Counted from the first letter of the stretch, positions 7,554 through 15,926 are shown. The stretch is DNA of 18,558 nt from Treponema sp. UBA3862 (GCA_002392405.1 DGGY01000026.1:1-18558), one strand, 5' to 3'. The notes: a model not told the origin generated them from the sequence alone. Made by a program: numbers and translations.

Positions 7554-8388
7554 ATGTCAGAAGATTCTTTTAATTTCAGCCTGCGCTTCTTTTGTTCTTT
7601 TTTTATTCTCATTTAAATTTACTTTTACGCAGAATAAACCCATACAGTCAGCACTTTTAAATCCTTCATACAGGACAAAAATTCAGACCTTAATCATACA
7701 GACCCCCTCTCAAATCGTTACTCTTTCAAAAAAGGAAAACCAGTGGGAATGTTCAGTTTATGACACTGTTACTTTTGCAGATACAAAAACTGTCGAAAAC
7801 CTGATTAAAAACTTAACAAAGATTCGAAACATGTATAAAATTTCAGACAAAATAGCAGCTAAAAGCGAATTAAACCTAACCGAAGAGTCAGCAAATATCA
7901 TTACAGTGATTGATTCAAATCAGATCCCTGTCACAAAACTTTATTTTGGAAGTGAAGATTCTCTTACCTCAAGAATAAACGTAACCACAGAAAAAGGAAA
8001 AATAAGCTATGAAACACACAATGACATTTCTCCTTTTTTAACTGCAGACCTTGATTTCTGGACCACGGGCGAAATATTTTTTGCAATAAAAAATCCTTCA
8101 AACCTCTCTTTGACAAAAGATGAACTTCACACACTTTTGAGCCTGCGTCACGGGAATGTCCTGAATCACGCATCATTGAGTACCGCATTAAAACCTGTAT
8201 TTTCAGCTACGATTTTCGGACAGTATGAATCAAGCCACAGACTGGATTTTTATTATGAAAAAACTTCTGAAGGAGACATTTATTATTATACCCAGAAAAT
8301 AAGCCCTGAAATAATAAATGACAATGCTGTTTATGAGCTCAGCACCTATACTTTTGACAAAATTAAATCACTGCTAAAAAAAGAGTGA
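7540..8388 (+). CDS. DUF4340-type membrane-anchored protein of the Gld-like ABC module
   Basis: The 282-residue protein starts with a short positive region and one hydrophobic helix (about 8-28), and the rest is predicted extracytoplasmic. The body has DUF4340 character: a strand ending in Val-Thr-Leu-Ser-Lys-Lys, then Trp-Glu-Cys-Ser-Val, then an Asp-Thr-Lys-Thr-Val-Glu-Asn-Leu helix, repeated in looser form further on. DUF4340 genes commonly follow GldG-type genes, and here the 14-base overlap supports co-translation. GAGG just upstream is the ribosome binding site. It probably works with the periplasmic part of the GldF-GldG fusion (inference). The 3' end overlaps the convergent CPBP gene by 26 bases. 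Confidence 0.75.
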   Translation: MLKTKCQKILLISACASFVLFLFSFKFTFTQNKPIQSALLNPSYRTKIQTLIIQTPSQIVTLSKKENQWECSVYDTVTFADTKTVENLIKNLTKIRNMYKISDKIAAKSELNLTEESANIITVIDSNQIPVTKLYFGSEDSLTSRINVTTEKGKISYETHNDISPFLTADLDFWTTGEIFFAIKNPSNLSLTKDELHTLLSLRHGNVLNHASLSTALKPVFSATIFGQYESSHRLDFYYEKTSEGDIYYYTQKISPEIINDNAVYELSTYTFDKIKSLLKKE

Positions 8389-9037
8389 GATAGAACAGGT
8401 TGTAAAAAAAGTGCACGATAATATTAATTAACAGTGATTTTGACTTAACTAATAAAAGCCTTAAAATAATTCCGCAGACTAAAGCATTTAAAACACCTGC
8501 AAAGCCTTCATAAATATGCCCAAGTGCAAAAAGAATAAGGGCAGGAATTTCAGTTAACAGCTTATTTGAAATACCGGTAAGTTCCTTAAAAACATCGCAT
8601 AAAATAAAGCGGTAACAGACTTCTTCAGTAAAAACCGCAGTCAGAAGGGCAGTAAAAAGACTCAGCCATTCTAAGGCATTCACAGGTCTGTAAATATCAA
8701 AGGCGGCAGTACTTCCCGGAAGATTCATTCCTTTTCTGGATAAAACGAAAAAAATAATCTGAAAAATGACTGATACAAAAATTAAAAGCCCGAAACTGCA
8801 AAGTGCATAAGCATGTTTCATAAATATGCCGGGCTGAGGTGAATCTTTATAATTCTTTTGGTAAAGGCTCCTGTCTAAATATAAAAAAAGAGCCGTAACA
8901 AACGTAAGAAAAATAGAGAAAAAAGTAGTTTTTATTACAAGAGGACTTTCCGCAAAATCAGGTGAATTAAAAAGCGGAGGAACTACAAAAAAAAGAAGCA
9001 GGAAAAAAATTTGAGTAGCGTAAAGGGCTTTTTTCAT
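8363..9037 (-). CDS. CPBP-family intramembrane glutamic endopeptidase (Abi/Rce1-like)
   Basis: This 224-residue multi-pass membrane protein has six or more hydrophobic segments. The three CPBP motifs are present: EEVCYR (Glu138, Glu139, Arg143), FALGH (His174) and HFFYN (His209, Asn213), so it should be catalytically competent. Family members cleave prenylated or lipidated peptides, process bacteriocins or help maturation; the substrate here is not evident. It is the only minus-strand gene inside a plus-strand run of about 14 kb. Its last 26 bases overlap the end of the DUF4340 gene tail to tail. Only 39 bases separate its start from the divergent PilZ gene. No Shine-Dalgarno precedes the ATG, so translation may be leaderless or the start uncertain. 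Confidence 0.85.
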   Translation of the reverse strand: MKKALYATQIFFLLLFFVVPPLFNSPDFAESPLVIKTTFFSIFLTFVTALFLYLDRSLYQKNYKDSPQPGIFMKHAYALCSFGLLIFVSVIFQIIFFVLSRKGMNLPGSTAAFDIYRPVNALEWLSLFTALLTAVFTEEVCYRFILCDVFKELTGISNKLLTEIPALILFALGHIYEGFAGVLNALVCGIILRLLLVKSKSLLINIIVHFFYNLFYLTLFLAVI

Positions 9038-9042
9038 ATAAT
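9011..9042 (+). promoter_or_regulatory. Candidate promoter for the PilZ-to-pseudouridine-synthase run
   Basis: An exact TATAAT lies at 9037-9042, overlapping the divergent CPBP start codon. The best -35 candidate is TTGAGT (9011-9016), but the 20-base spacing is longer than optimal. The predicted start near 9049 would leave a leader of about 28 bases before the GTG at 9077. Because a minus-strand gene interrupts the run here, a new plus-strand promoter is expected at this place. Confidence 0.4.
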
Positions 9043-9076
9043 ATAGATAATAACAAAAAAAGAGAGTGTTATAAAA

Positions 9077-10300
9077 GTGATTTTAGTATTAATTATTACA
9101 GCACTGGCAGTTCTTGCGACAGTAAGACTGCTTATCGTTTTTCAGGATAAAATTAAATTTTTCACTCTGGGCTCAGACTCAGGCTTTAAGTTTTCAGAAA
9201 CTGCGCTTTTATGGAAACTTGCAAAAATGGGAGATATAGAAGAACCGCAGGCCCTGTTCCTTTCAGTTCCAACCTTAAACAGGGCTATCTCCAATGTAAT
9301 AACAGACGCCAGAAGACGCGGAATTGAAAATTCAGACAGAATCCAGAACTTTCTTACCAAGCTTTATAAGTTCCGAACAAAACTGAATCTTGAGCATGAA
9401 AATAAAAAAGGGCTTGAATCTACAAAATATCTTGATAAAGGCCAGAAACTCCGCATTATCTTCCCGGGACACGGTGTATTTGCTTCAACAATAATGAACA
9501 ACGGCTACGAGATGATAATCACGCTTCCTACACAGAACAGGACAATTCCTGTAATGAGTGAAGACTGGGTTAATCACGAAATAAGCGTTTATCTCTGGCG
9601 CAAAGGAGACGCATCCTACGTTTTTGATACAAGAGTAACAAATGCAGGTGTTTTCAACGGTCAGACAGTACTTTATCTTGCACAGACAAATCAGCTTTTA
9701 AGGGCCCAGAAAAGAAAATCTGTCCGCTGTGAATGTAACTTAAATGCTGCCATGTACTTTATTAAAAAGGAAGTAATTGATTTTAATCTTGTTGAAACTG
9801 ATCCCGGCTATAAAGTCGTACTTGAAGACATTTCAGAAGACGGCGCCATGATCAGGGTCGGCGGACAGGGAGTAGTAAACGCCCAGATTAAACTTCAGTT
9901 TACCCTTAATGATGTGCTTATCCTTATGTATGGAATTGTCCGTGCTGTTGAATACAATAAAGAAATAAACCAGTCACGGCTTCACTTTGAATGTGTTCAT
10001 CTTGATAAGGATATGAAAAATGCCATCTTAAGCTTTGTCTATAATGTTCTTCCTCAGGATCAGAAAGATGTATTTGATGCCCTCAGTGCAACAGAAGAAG
10101 ACAAGGCTGAAGATGAAACTGCACCGGAAGAAGAAAATCCTGCAATTCTTCTTACAGGAAATGCAGCCGGAGATGTGGAAAAACATGAACCGTCAGGAGA
10201 AGAAGCTGTAAGTGCAGATATTCTTACTCCTCCCCAGGACAATATTTCAGCAAGGGATATAGCAAAACTTGCAGAGCTTGATGTTAATGATGCTGAATAA
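9077..10300 (+). CDS. Membrane-anchored PilZ-domain protein (probable c-di-GMP receptor)
   Basis: PilZ domains bind cyclic di-GMP and commonly control motility or envelope functions. The 407-residue protein has an N-terminal membrane helix (about 1-22), a linker, and a YcgR-like N-domain (LDKGQKLRIIFPGHGVFAS region). The PilZ domain follows, with RKSVR (about 213-217, the RxxxR motif) and DISEDG (about 251-256, the DxSxxG motif). Both ligand-binding motifs are intact. The last ~70 residues are acidic and look disordered. The start is GTG, with a purine-rich AGAGAG about ten bases upstream. It is followed, 12 bases after its stop, by the helical-repeat gene. The downstream target is unknown; a flagellar or chemotaxis role is plausible but not shown. 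Confidence 0.88.
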   Translation: MILVLIITALAVLATVRLLIVFQDKIKFFTLGSDSGFKFSETALLWKLAKMGDIEEPQALFLSVPTLNRAISNVITDARRRGIENSDRIQNFLTKLYKFRTKLNLEHENKKGLESTKYLDKGQKLRIIFPGHGVFASTIMNNGYEMIITLPTQNRTIPVMSEDWVNHEISVYLWRKGDASYVFDTRVTNAGVFNGQTVLYLAQTNQLLRAQKRKSVRCECNLNAAMYFIKKEVIDFNLVETDPGYKVVLEDISEDGAMIRVGGQGVVNAQIKLQFTLNDVLILMYGIVRAVEYNKEINQSRLHFECVHLDKDMKNAILSFVYNVLPQDQKDVFDALSATEEDKAEDETAPEEENPAILLTGNAAGDVEKHEPSGEEAVSADILTPPQDNISARDIAKLAELDVNDAE

Positions 10301-10312
10301 ACGGAGGAAAAT

Positions 10313-11476
10313 ATGAAAAAACTCTTTTTTATACTTACTTTTATATCTTTATTCGATGCCTTTTCTTTTACCTCAGACATACAAAAAAAATACATTAAGG
10401 GAAACCTTCAGGATAAAACCAGTGCCGTAAAGGAAGCTTCAGGTTCTGATGCACAGGAACTTACAAAAAAAGGCCTGGCTTTTATTCTTGAAAACAGTGA
10501 AGCCTTAGGTCAGGACAGAGATTTAAGTGCACTTGCTGTTGCCTGTCTTTTTAAGCTTCCTAAAGACAAAAGTTCACTTGAAACTTCTTTTCCAGAAATA
10601 AATAAAGACCTGATTTCAATTTTTAATCTTTTTGAAGATGAAACCGTAAGAATCGGTGTACTCGATAAATTTGAAACAACCTGCGCCTTAAACGGCTCTG
10701 AAAATTTTACAGGACTCCTTAATAAATATTTAAATGAAGCAGGAGAGAAAAACCGTAATTCTGCCGTTACAGGAAAGGTAATTACATGTTTAAAAACTGC
10801 AGGAAATACAGAATCCTTTTCAATCATGTATAAAAACTGGAAAAACAACTCCTTTCCTGAATTTAAAAACGAAACAGAAAAAGCCCTTATTGCACTTTCT
10901 TCAAAACACATAACTGAAACAATAAAGATAATTTCCTCTTCTAAAATTAGAGAAATTAGAGATTTCTTTGAATTAATCAATAAAAGTGACGAAATTTCAA
11001 AAGATTTTAAAGCAGAAATTGCTGAAAATGCACTTTCAGTGACAATACATAATACAGAAGATATTTCAGCAGATATGACTGACAGTATCAGCCTTCAGCT
11101 CCAGACTTTGCAGACAATCTCAGATGCAAACTGGACCAGGGCAGCAGGCCTTGCAGTTCGTTTTTTCAGTCTTGCAAAAGAAGAATACGAAAAGAGCATT
11201 CTGCAGGAAGCTCAGTTCATACAGGTTATAGGCTGTATTACAAAACTTTCTTCGCCTGATACTGCACAGTCTTTGTCTGCATATCTTGCAGAAATGAATT
11301 CTAAAACAGAAAAGAATAACATTCCTGCCCAGAATGTAGTTCTGGCGGTAATTAAGTCACTGGGAGCGCTGGGAGATAAATCCGCATTTGACAATCTTCT
11401 TTACGTAACATATTTAAACTATCCTGAGGCTGTTAAAAATGCGGCAAGAGATTCCCTTGCAAAACTTAAATGGTAA
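10313..11476 (+). CDS. Exported alpha-helical (HEAT-like) repeat protein, function unknown
   Basis: The 387-residue protein has a signal peptide (MKKLFFILTFISLFDAFSFT), with no lipobox cysteine visible, so it is probably periplasmic. The mature part is almost wholly alpha-helical with degenerate helix pairs. The clearest HEAT-like unit is at the C-terminus (VVLAVIKSLGALGDKSAFDN, then AVKNAARDSLAKL). Such solenoids usually act as protein-binding scaffolds. GGAGG at 10303-10307 fixes the start. It sits between the PilZ gene and the comEC-like gene, and its 3' end overlaps the latter by seven bases. I do not recognise a specific named family; orthologues in other treponemes are likely. Confidence 0.8.
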   Translation: MKKLFFILTFISLFDAFSFTSDIQKKYIKGNLQDKTSAVKEASGSDAQELTKKGLAFILENSEALGQDRDLSALAVACLFKLPKDKSSLETSFPEINKDLISIFNLFEDETVRIGVLDKFETTCALNGSENFTGLLNKYLNEAGEKNRNSAVTGKVITCLKTAGNTESFSIMYKNWKNNSFPEFKNETEKALIALSSKHITETIKIISSSKIREIRDFFELINKSDEISKDFKAEIAENALSVTIHNTEDISADMTDSISLQLQTLQTISDANWTRAAGLAVRFFSLAKEEYEKSILQEAQFIQVIGCITKLSSPDTAQSLSAYLAEMNSKTEKNNIPAQNVVLAVIKSLGALGDKSAFDNLLYVTYLNYPEAVKNAARDSLAKLKW

Positions 11477-12762
11477 TAAAAAAATGCCTGAAGTATTTTT
11501 TCTTTGCAGTTTTAATTAATCCTGTTTTTACGGCAGCATTTTTTTTAGCAGTACTTTTTTATACAGATACACTCAAATTATCAGACAGGAAGCAGTTTTC
11601 CTGTCTGTTTTTTTCGTCCGAAGTTACGGCTGTTGAAGGTACTGTCTGGTCAAGTCCGGTAAAAACCTCAGAAGGAACGTATTACACAGCACTTTTTGAA
11701 ACAAAAAAGGCATACAAGCAGAAATTTCAATCAGGCGGATCAAAGGGACTTATCACGGTCCTGTTTCCTGCAACCATGATTGAAACTCTGTATCCGGGAA
11801 AACTTTATACAGGAATAAAAAGTAATAACCATCAGCATTTGCTGATAGAAAGCGGATATAATTTTTATCTTGAAGTTTCATGCACTGACATTGAAAATAA
11901 TCTGTTTATTGTAAACAAAGCAACACCTGTTTCTCACTCTGGCCTTCTTTTTAAACTAACAAAAATACGCGCCCTATCAAGGCTTACTTTTAAAAGACTT
12001 ATGTTTGGCTGGGGAAAGGCAGGCGGGCTGTTACTTGCGCTTTTATCAGGTTCGAAAGAATACACGGACAAAACTCTGAGCGACGGTTTTAAGGATGCGG
12101 GTCTTTCACATATTCTTGCACTCTCAGGAATGCATTTAAATCTCTTCGGGGGACTTGCATTTTTCTTCGGGACAAAAATTACGAGACGAAACCTTGCAGA
12201 TTTAATTCAACTCTCTGCGGTAGTATTTTTTGTCTGGTTTGCAGGTGCTTCTCCGTCACTGTTCAGGGCAATGCTCAGTGCTTTAATCGTTTATATCAAT
12301 TCACTTTTGAGAATGAATCGTTTTAAGGGTCTGACTGTCCTTTCCCTTACTTTCATCATTCATCTTTTAATTTATCCTCATCACTTAAAAACTCCCGCCT
12401 TCATGCTTTCATATGGCGCTCTTGCAGGAATTATGAGTATTGGTCAGATTATAAAGTTCAGTATGGGACGTTTATTTTTACCTGAAATCTCATCCAGGCT
12501 TTCAGAAAGCTTAGGGGCACAGATTTTTACGGCTCCTTTAACACTCAAAATATTCGGCAAATTCATGCCGGGCGGTGCAGCTGCCACACTGTTTGCAGGT
12601 CCTCTTACAAATATTTTTTTATATACCGGACTTTCAGGTACAATTTTATGCCTTATAATGCCTTTTCTCAGCGGGGCTTTTAATGTTATTATGAACTGTA
12701 TTTACAATATAATTTTAAAGTGTGTACTGTTATTCTCAAAAATTCCTGCTGTAACGGTTTAA
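11470..12762 (+). CDS. ComEC/Rec2-related membrane protein lacking the nuclease domain
   Basis: ComEC forms the inner-membrane channel for DNA uptake in transformation. The 430 residues show an N-terminal hydrophobic region, an extracytoplasmic part resembling the ComEC N-terminal domain (about 45-155), and the Competence-domain core. The core contains GLSHILALSGMHLN (211-224) and the SPSLFRAMLSALIVY block, followed by several membrane helices. Full-length ComEC proteins are usually about 700-800 residues and end in a metallo-beta-lactamase nuclease-like domain, which is absent here; the stop comes directly after the last helices. I see no frameshifted continuation, because rsmA begins 23 bases later. 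It overlaps the preceding gene by seven bases and has no Shine-Dalgarno. DNA uptake is therefore not certain. Confidence 0.85.
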   Translation: MVIKKCLKYFFFAVLINPVFTAAFFLAVLFYTDTLKLSDRKQFSCLFFSSEVTAVEGTVWSSPVKTSEGTYYTALFETKKAYKQKFQSGGSKGLITVLFPATMIETLYPGKLYTGIKSNNHQHLLIESGYNFYLEVSCTDIENNLFIVNKATPVSHSGLLFKLTKIRALSRLTFKRLMFGWGKAGGLLLALLSGSKEYTDKTLSDGFKDAGLSHILALSGMHLNLFGGLAFFFGTKITRRNLADLIQLSAVVFFVWFAGASPSLFRAMLSALIVYINSLLRMNRFKGLTVLSLTFIIHLLIYPHHLKTPAFMLSYGALAGIMSIGQIIKFSMGRLFLPEISSRLSESLGAQIFTAPLTLKIFGKFMPGGAAATLFAGPLTNIFLYTGLSGTILCLIMPFLSGAFNVIMNCIYNIILKCVLLFSKIPAVTV

Positions 12763-12785
12763 CACTTATTGTTTAAGGAAAACTA

Positions 12786-13652
12786 ATGATTTTACATCCG
12801 GATTACAATTCACCTGCAGCATTAAAAGAATTTATGGAAAGCCACAATATGGCCATGCAGAAAAAATTCGGTCAGAATTTTCTTGTAAACGAAGATGCAA
12901 GAAAAAGACTTATTGACAGCCTGGATGTAAAAGAAGATATGACAGTCTGGGAAGTAGGACCGGGACTTGGAAGCATGACAAGTGAACTGCTTTCGAGGGG
13001 TGTCAATTTAACTGTATTTGAAATAGACCACGGATTTGCCCGTCTTCTTCCGGAATTCTTTGAAGAATACGTAAAAAACAGTCATTTTGCGCTTGTAGAA
13101 GGTGATGTCCTTAAAACCTGGCAGAAATACGCAAAAGAAAACAAAGCACCTGAAAGGTTTTTCGGAAATCTCCCGTACAATGTTGCAGCAACAATAATTG
13201 CAGATACAATTACAAAAGGCCTTCGTTTTGAAAAAGCAGTTTTTACAATTCAAAAAGAAGTAGGCTTAAGAATGAATGCAAAAACAGGGACAGAAGACTA
13301 TTCTTCTTTCAGTGTAATCTGTCAGTGGGCTTATGATGTAAAACCTGTTATGGACCTTGCAGGCGGAAATTTCTGGCCGGTTCCAAATGTAGCAAGCAGA
13401 GCAGTCCTTATGACTAAAAAAGAAGATTTCCCGCGCTGTAAAAATCCTGATCTTTTCTTAAAAATGGTAAGACAGATATTTTCATTAAGAAGAAAGACCA
13501 TTAGAAACAATTTAAGCCGCTTTGTAAATGCAGAACTCTGTGATTATGCACTTGATAAATGTTCGATTGAGCCATCACTGAGAGCTGAAAAATTAAGCAT
13601 TGAAAAACTTCTTGAATTGTCTGATGCGCTTGATTCAGGTTATAATAAATAA
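12786..13652 (+). CDS. rsmA: 16S rRNA (adenine1518-N6/adenine1519-N6)-dimethyltransferase
   Basis: RsmA (KsgA) uses S-adenosylmethionine to dimethylate two adjacent adenosines in the 3'-terminal helix of 16S rRNA, a late step and checkpoint of small-subunit assembly. The conserved N-terminal KKFGQNFLVN block, SAM-binding motif I (WEVGPGLGSMTSELL, about 57-71) and catalytic motif IV NLPY (128-131) are present, as are the C-terminal basic helices (FSLRRKTIRNNL). At 288 residues the length is typical. TTTAAGGAAA provides a ribosome binding site before the ATG. The next gene starts only three bases after the stop. Loss of RsmA function gives kasugamycin resistance in characterised species. Confidence 0.96.
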   Translation: MILHPDYNSPAALKEFMESHNMAMQKKFGQNFLVNEDARKRLIDSLDVKEDMTVWEVGPGLGSMTSELLSRGVNLTVFEIDHGFARLLPEFFEEYVKNSHFALVEGDVLKTWQKYAKENKAPERFFGNLPYNVAATIIADTITKGLRFEKAVFTIQKEVGLRMNAKTGTEDYSSFSVICQWAYDVKPVMDLAGGNFWPVPNVASRAVLMTKKEDFPRCKNPDLFLKMVRQIFSLRRKTIRNNLSRFVNAELCDYALDKCSIEPSLRAEKLSIEKLLELSDALDSGYNK

Positions 13653-13655
13653 AAA

Positions 13656-14336
13656 ATGACAGAAGTACAAAAAAATCTAAATCTAATAAAACAGTCTCTG
13701 CCTGAAAACGTAAAACTGTGTGCCGTTTCAAAATTTCACTCAGCTCAAAAAGTAATTGAAGCTATAGAAGCAGGGCAGACAATATTCGGTGAAAACCGTG
13801 TACAGGAAGCAGTTCAAAAATTTGATTTCCTTTCATCTAAAGGATATAGGCCCCAGCTTCACATAATCGGAACTCTCCAGAGAAATAAAGTAAAAGAAGC
13901 AGTTAGAATCGCCTCAATGATAGAATCTGCAGACAGAAAAGAACTGGTCGAAGAAATTGAAAAACAGTGTGCAAAACAGAATAAAACAATACAGATTCTT
14001 TTTGAAATTCACACTGGAGAAGAAAGTAAAGCAGGCTTTAAATCAAAAGAAGAACTTTTTATGGTTCTTGATGAGTTTACAGAGAATAAATATCCTCACA
14101 TTCAGATTAAAGGACTTATGACAATGGCACCTTTAACAGAGGATGAAAACCTGATAAGAAAGTCTTTTAGAGAATTAAAATGTCTTCAATCAGAGCTGCA
14201 AGAAAAATACAGCAACTTTGATTTTAGTGAACTTTCTATGGGCATGAGCAGTGATTATAAAATTGCAGTTGAAGAAGGCTCTACAATGGTCAGAATCGGG
14301 ACTGCAATATTTGGAGAAAGGGAATATACAAAATGA
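13656..14336 (+). CDS. YggS/PLPBP-family pyridoxal 5'-phosphate homeostasis protein
   Basis: This cytoplasmic PLP-binding protein of the YggS/PROSC family is thought to buffer vitamin B6 and keep amino-acid pools balanced; no catalysis is established for the family. Family blocks present are the PLP lysine in CAVSKFHS (Lys26), IFGENRVQEA, HIIGTLQRNKVKEA, GLMTMAP and SMGMSSDYKIAVEEGSTMVRIGTAIFGER cut across its two halves. At 226 residues it is a normal length, with a short N-terminus. It starts three bases after the rsmA stop and overlaps the following gene by four bases (ATGA), so translation is likely coupled. Confidence 0.94.
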   Translation: MTEVQKNLNLIKQSLPENVKLCAVSKFHSAQKVIEAIEAGQTIFGENRVQEAVQKFDFLSSKGYRPQLHIIGTLQRNKVKEAVRIASMIESADRKELVEEIEKQCAKQNKTIQILFEIHTGEESKAGFKSKEELFMVLDEFTENKYPHIQIKGLMTMAPLTEDENLIRKSFRELKCLQSELQEKYSNFDFSELSMGMSSDYKIAVEEGSTMVRIGTAIFGEREYTK

Positions 14337-14866
14337 TAAAAAAAATAACGGCTGCTTTAATTTTGTTTTTCTTCTCTTTCAGCTTTATAAATGCAGATAC
14401 AAAAAGCACCACTAATTATGATGACATTAATTTTCCGCAGTGGACAAAAGACCTTCGAAGAACAGAAATAATAACTTTCGGCTCACTTCCTTTCGTTACA
14501 TTATGGACATCTGTAGCATACGGACTTGCAGTTCAGGGAACATTCCACAACCCGCTGGATAAGTCAACTTCAAATTATACAGAACAGCAGCAGAAAGAAA
14601 TAATTGCGATTGCAGCGTCCGCAAGTCTTGCCTTAGGCCTCACTGATCTTGCAATCAATTTAATATCAAGAAAAATCAAATCAAACAAACAGAAAAAAAT
14701 ACAGAAAACAATTATGGTAATTCCTTTCAGCCAGGAAGAAAAAGAAGGACCTGCTCCTTTACCTCCTGAAAAGGAATTTCAGGACAGAAACGAAAGTCCG
14801 GAAACAGAAAATCCGGAATTAGATCAGGATTATTTTACAGGCGGAATGGAAAGTGCCGTTTTTTAA
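14333..14866 (+). CDS. Small exported or membrane protein of unknown function
   Basis: The 177-residue protein has a signal peptide (MIKKITAALILFFFSFSFIN, cleavage likely after AD near 22). A short region follows with Phe-Pro-Gln-Trp-Thr-Lys-Asp-Leu-Arg-Arg. Two further hydrophobic segments (about 45-65 and 85-110) suggest insertion in the inner membrane. The tail is charged and Pro/Glu-rich. I do not recognise the family by name, but the FPQWTKDLRRTEIITFGSLP stretch looks conserved and seems to be of spirochete type. The gene overlaps the PLP-protein gene by four bases and the pseudouridine synthase gene by 14, so it is translated as part of the unit rather than being spurious. Confidence 0.75.
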   Translation: MIKKITAALILFFFSFSFINADTKSTTNYDDINFPQWTKDLRRTEIITFGSLPFVTLWTSVAYGLAVQGTFHNPLDKSTSNYTEQQQKEIIAIAASASLALGLTDLAINLISRKIKSNKQKKIQKTIMVIPFSQEEKEGPAPLPPEKEFQDRNESPETENPELDQDYFTGGMESAVF

Positions 14867-15926
14867 TCAAAAAATTCCTTCAGATTTTACAGATTCACTT
14901 CGTCTCGATAAATATATTGCCCAGTCCTGTCCTGACATGAACAGGTCAAAGCTTAAAAGCGGTGTCTGTGAACTTTTAGTCAACGGCAAAAAAGCAAAAT
15001 TAAGTTCAAAAGTCAGTGCAGGGGATGAAATCTATTTTCAATGGGAAGACAATATCCCGGACGACATAATTCCTCAAAATATTCCTTTAAATATAATCTA
15101 TGAGGATGAAAACGTTACCGTGGTAAATAAAAAACAGGGAATGGTAACTCATCCAGCAGCCGGTAACTGGGACGGAACTCTGGTAAATGCACTTTTATAT
15201 CACTGGGGCAGGGAAAAAATCAGTAATGAAGAAAAAGAAAGCCCTTCCAGGACTTTAGAAACAAGAAGACCTGGCATTGTTCATCGTCTTGATAAAGATA
15301 CTTCAGGTGTAATAATTACGGCTAAAAACAGAAATACAGAAGAATACCTGGCCTCACAGTTTAAAAATCATAAAAATCTTTCAAAAATCTATATCTGCAT
15401 CTGTCAGGGACATCCACCTGTAAGGGAAGGCTTTATAAAAACAAATATTACCAGGGATACAAGGGAAAGAAAGCGTTTTAAAGCCTGTGAACTTGAAGGA
15501 AGCGGAAAAACTGCACTTACTAAGTTTAAATGTATTGCCTGTTTCGGACCTTACAGTCTGATGAAAGTAAAAATCTTTACAGGAAGAACTCATCAGATAA
15601 GGGTACATTTAAAATTTATCGGCTGTCCTATTCTTGGAGATTCAATTTATTCAAAAGGAACAAAGGGCACTTCATTTGAAGGAGCTTCATTAATGCTTCA
15701 TGCCTATAAATTAAAAATTTCACTGCCGACATCAAAAGAGCCGGTTATTTTCCGGGCCAGTGTCCCGGTAAGATTTAAAAAAGTTATAAAAAAACTTCAC
15801 GAAACTTTTTCTAAATCCCTTCCGCCAGAAAAACCTGCCTTTAAAATTGAAACCCTCAAAACAAAAAAGGGACACCTTCTTCCTCTCTTTAAAGCAAAAA
15901 AAGGTTACGGGCAATGGCAGAAATAA
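14853..15926 (+). CDS. RluD-type 23S rRNA pseudouridine synthase
   Basis: RluA-superfamily enzymes isomerise uridine to pseudouridine in rRNA. The 357-residue protein has an N-terminal S4 RNA-binding domain (SLRLDKYIAQ through AGDEIYF, about 15-62). The catalytic domain contains HRLDKDTSG (144-152, catalytic Asp147) and the GRTHQIRVH motif. S4 plus this core is the RluD/RluC layout, and the HRLDKDTSG form favours RluD. The C-terminal ~45 residues are basic and go beyond the usual end. The start is GTG, inside the previous gene, with GCGGAATGGA as a weak ribosome binding site. It overlaps the next gene, a second RluA-family enzyme, by 13 bases. The exact target uridines cannot be read from sequence. 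Confidence 0.92.
   Translation: MPFFNQKIPSDFTDSLRLDKYIAQSCPDMNRSKLKSGVCELLVNGKKAKLSSKVSAGDEIYFQWEDNIPDDIIPQNIPLNIIYEDENVTVVNKKQGMVTHPAAGNWDGTLVNALLYHWGREKISNEEKESPSRTLETRRPGIVHRLDKDTSGVIITAKNRNTEEYLASQFKNHKNLSKIYICICQGHPPVREGFIKTNITRDTRERKRFKACELEGSGKTALTKFKCIACFGPYSLMKVKIFTGRTHQIRVHLKFIGCPILGDSIYSKGTKGTSFEGASLMLHAYKLKISLPTSKEPVIFRASVPVRFKKVIKKLHETFSKSLPPEKPAFKIETLKTKKGHLLPLFKAKKGYGQWQK

Noticed and set aside
10060..10395. Minus-strand open frame opposite the end of the PilZ gene
   Set aside because: Low-complexity Ser/Ala product that mirrors the acidic C-terminal tail of the PilZ protein, with no ribosome binding site; a shadow frame.
10510..10980. 156-codon minus-strand open frame inside the helical-repeat gene
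   Set aside because: It lies fully within a plus-strand gene with a signal peptide and strong Shine-Dalgarno, and its product has no domain character.
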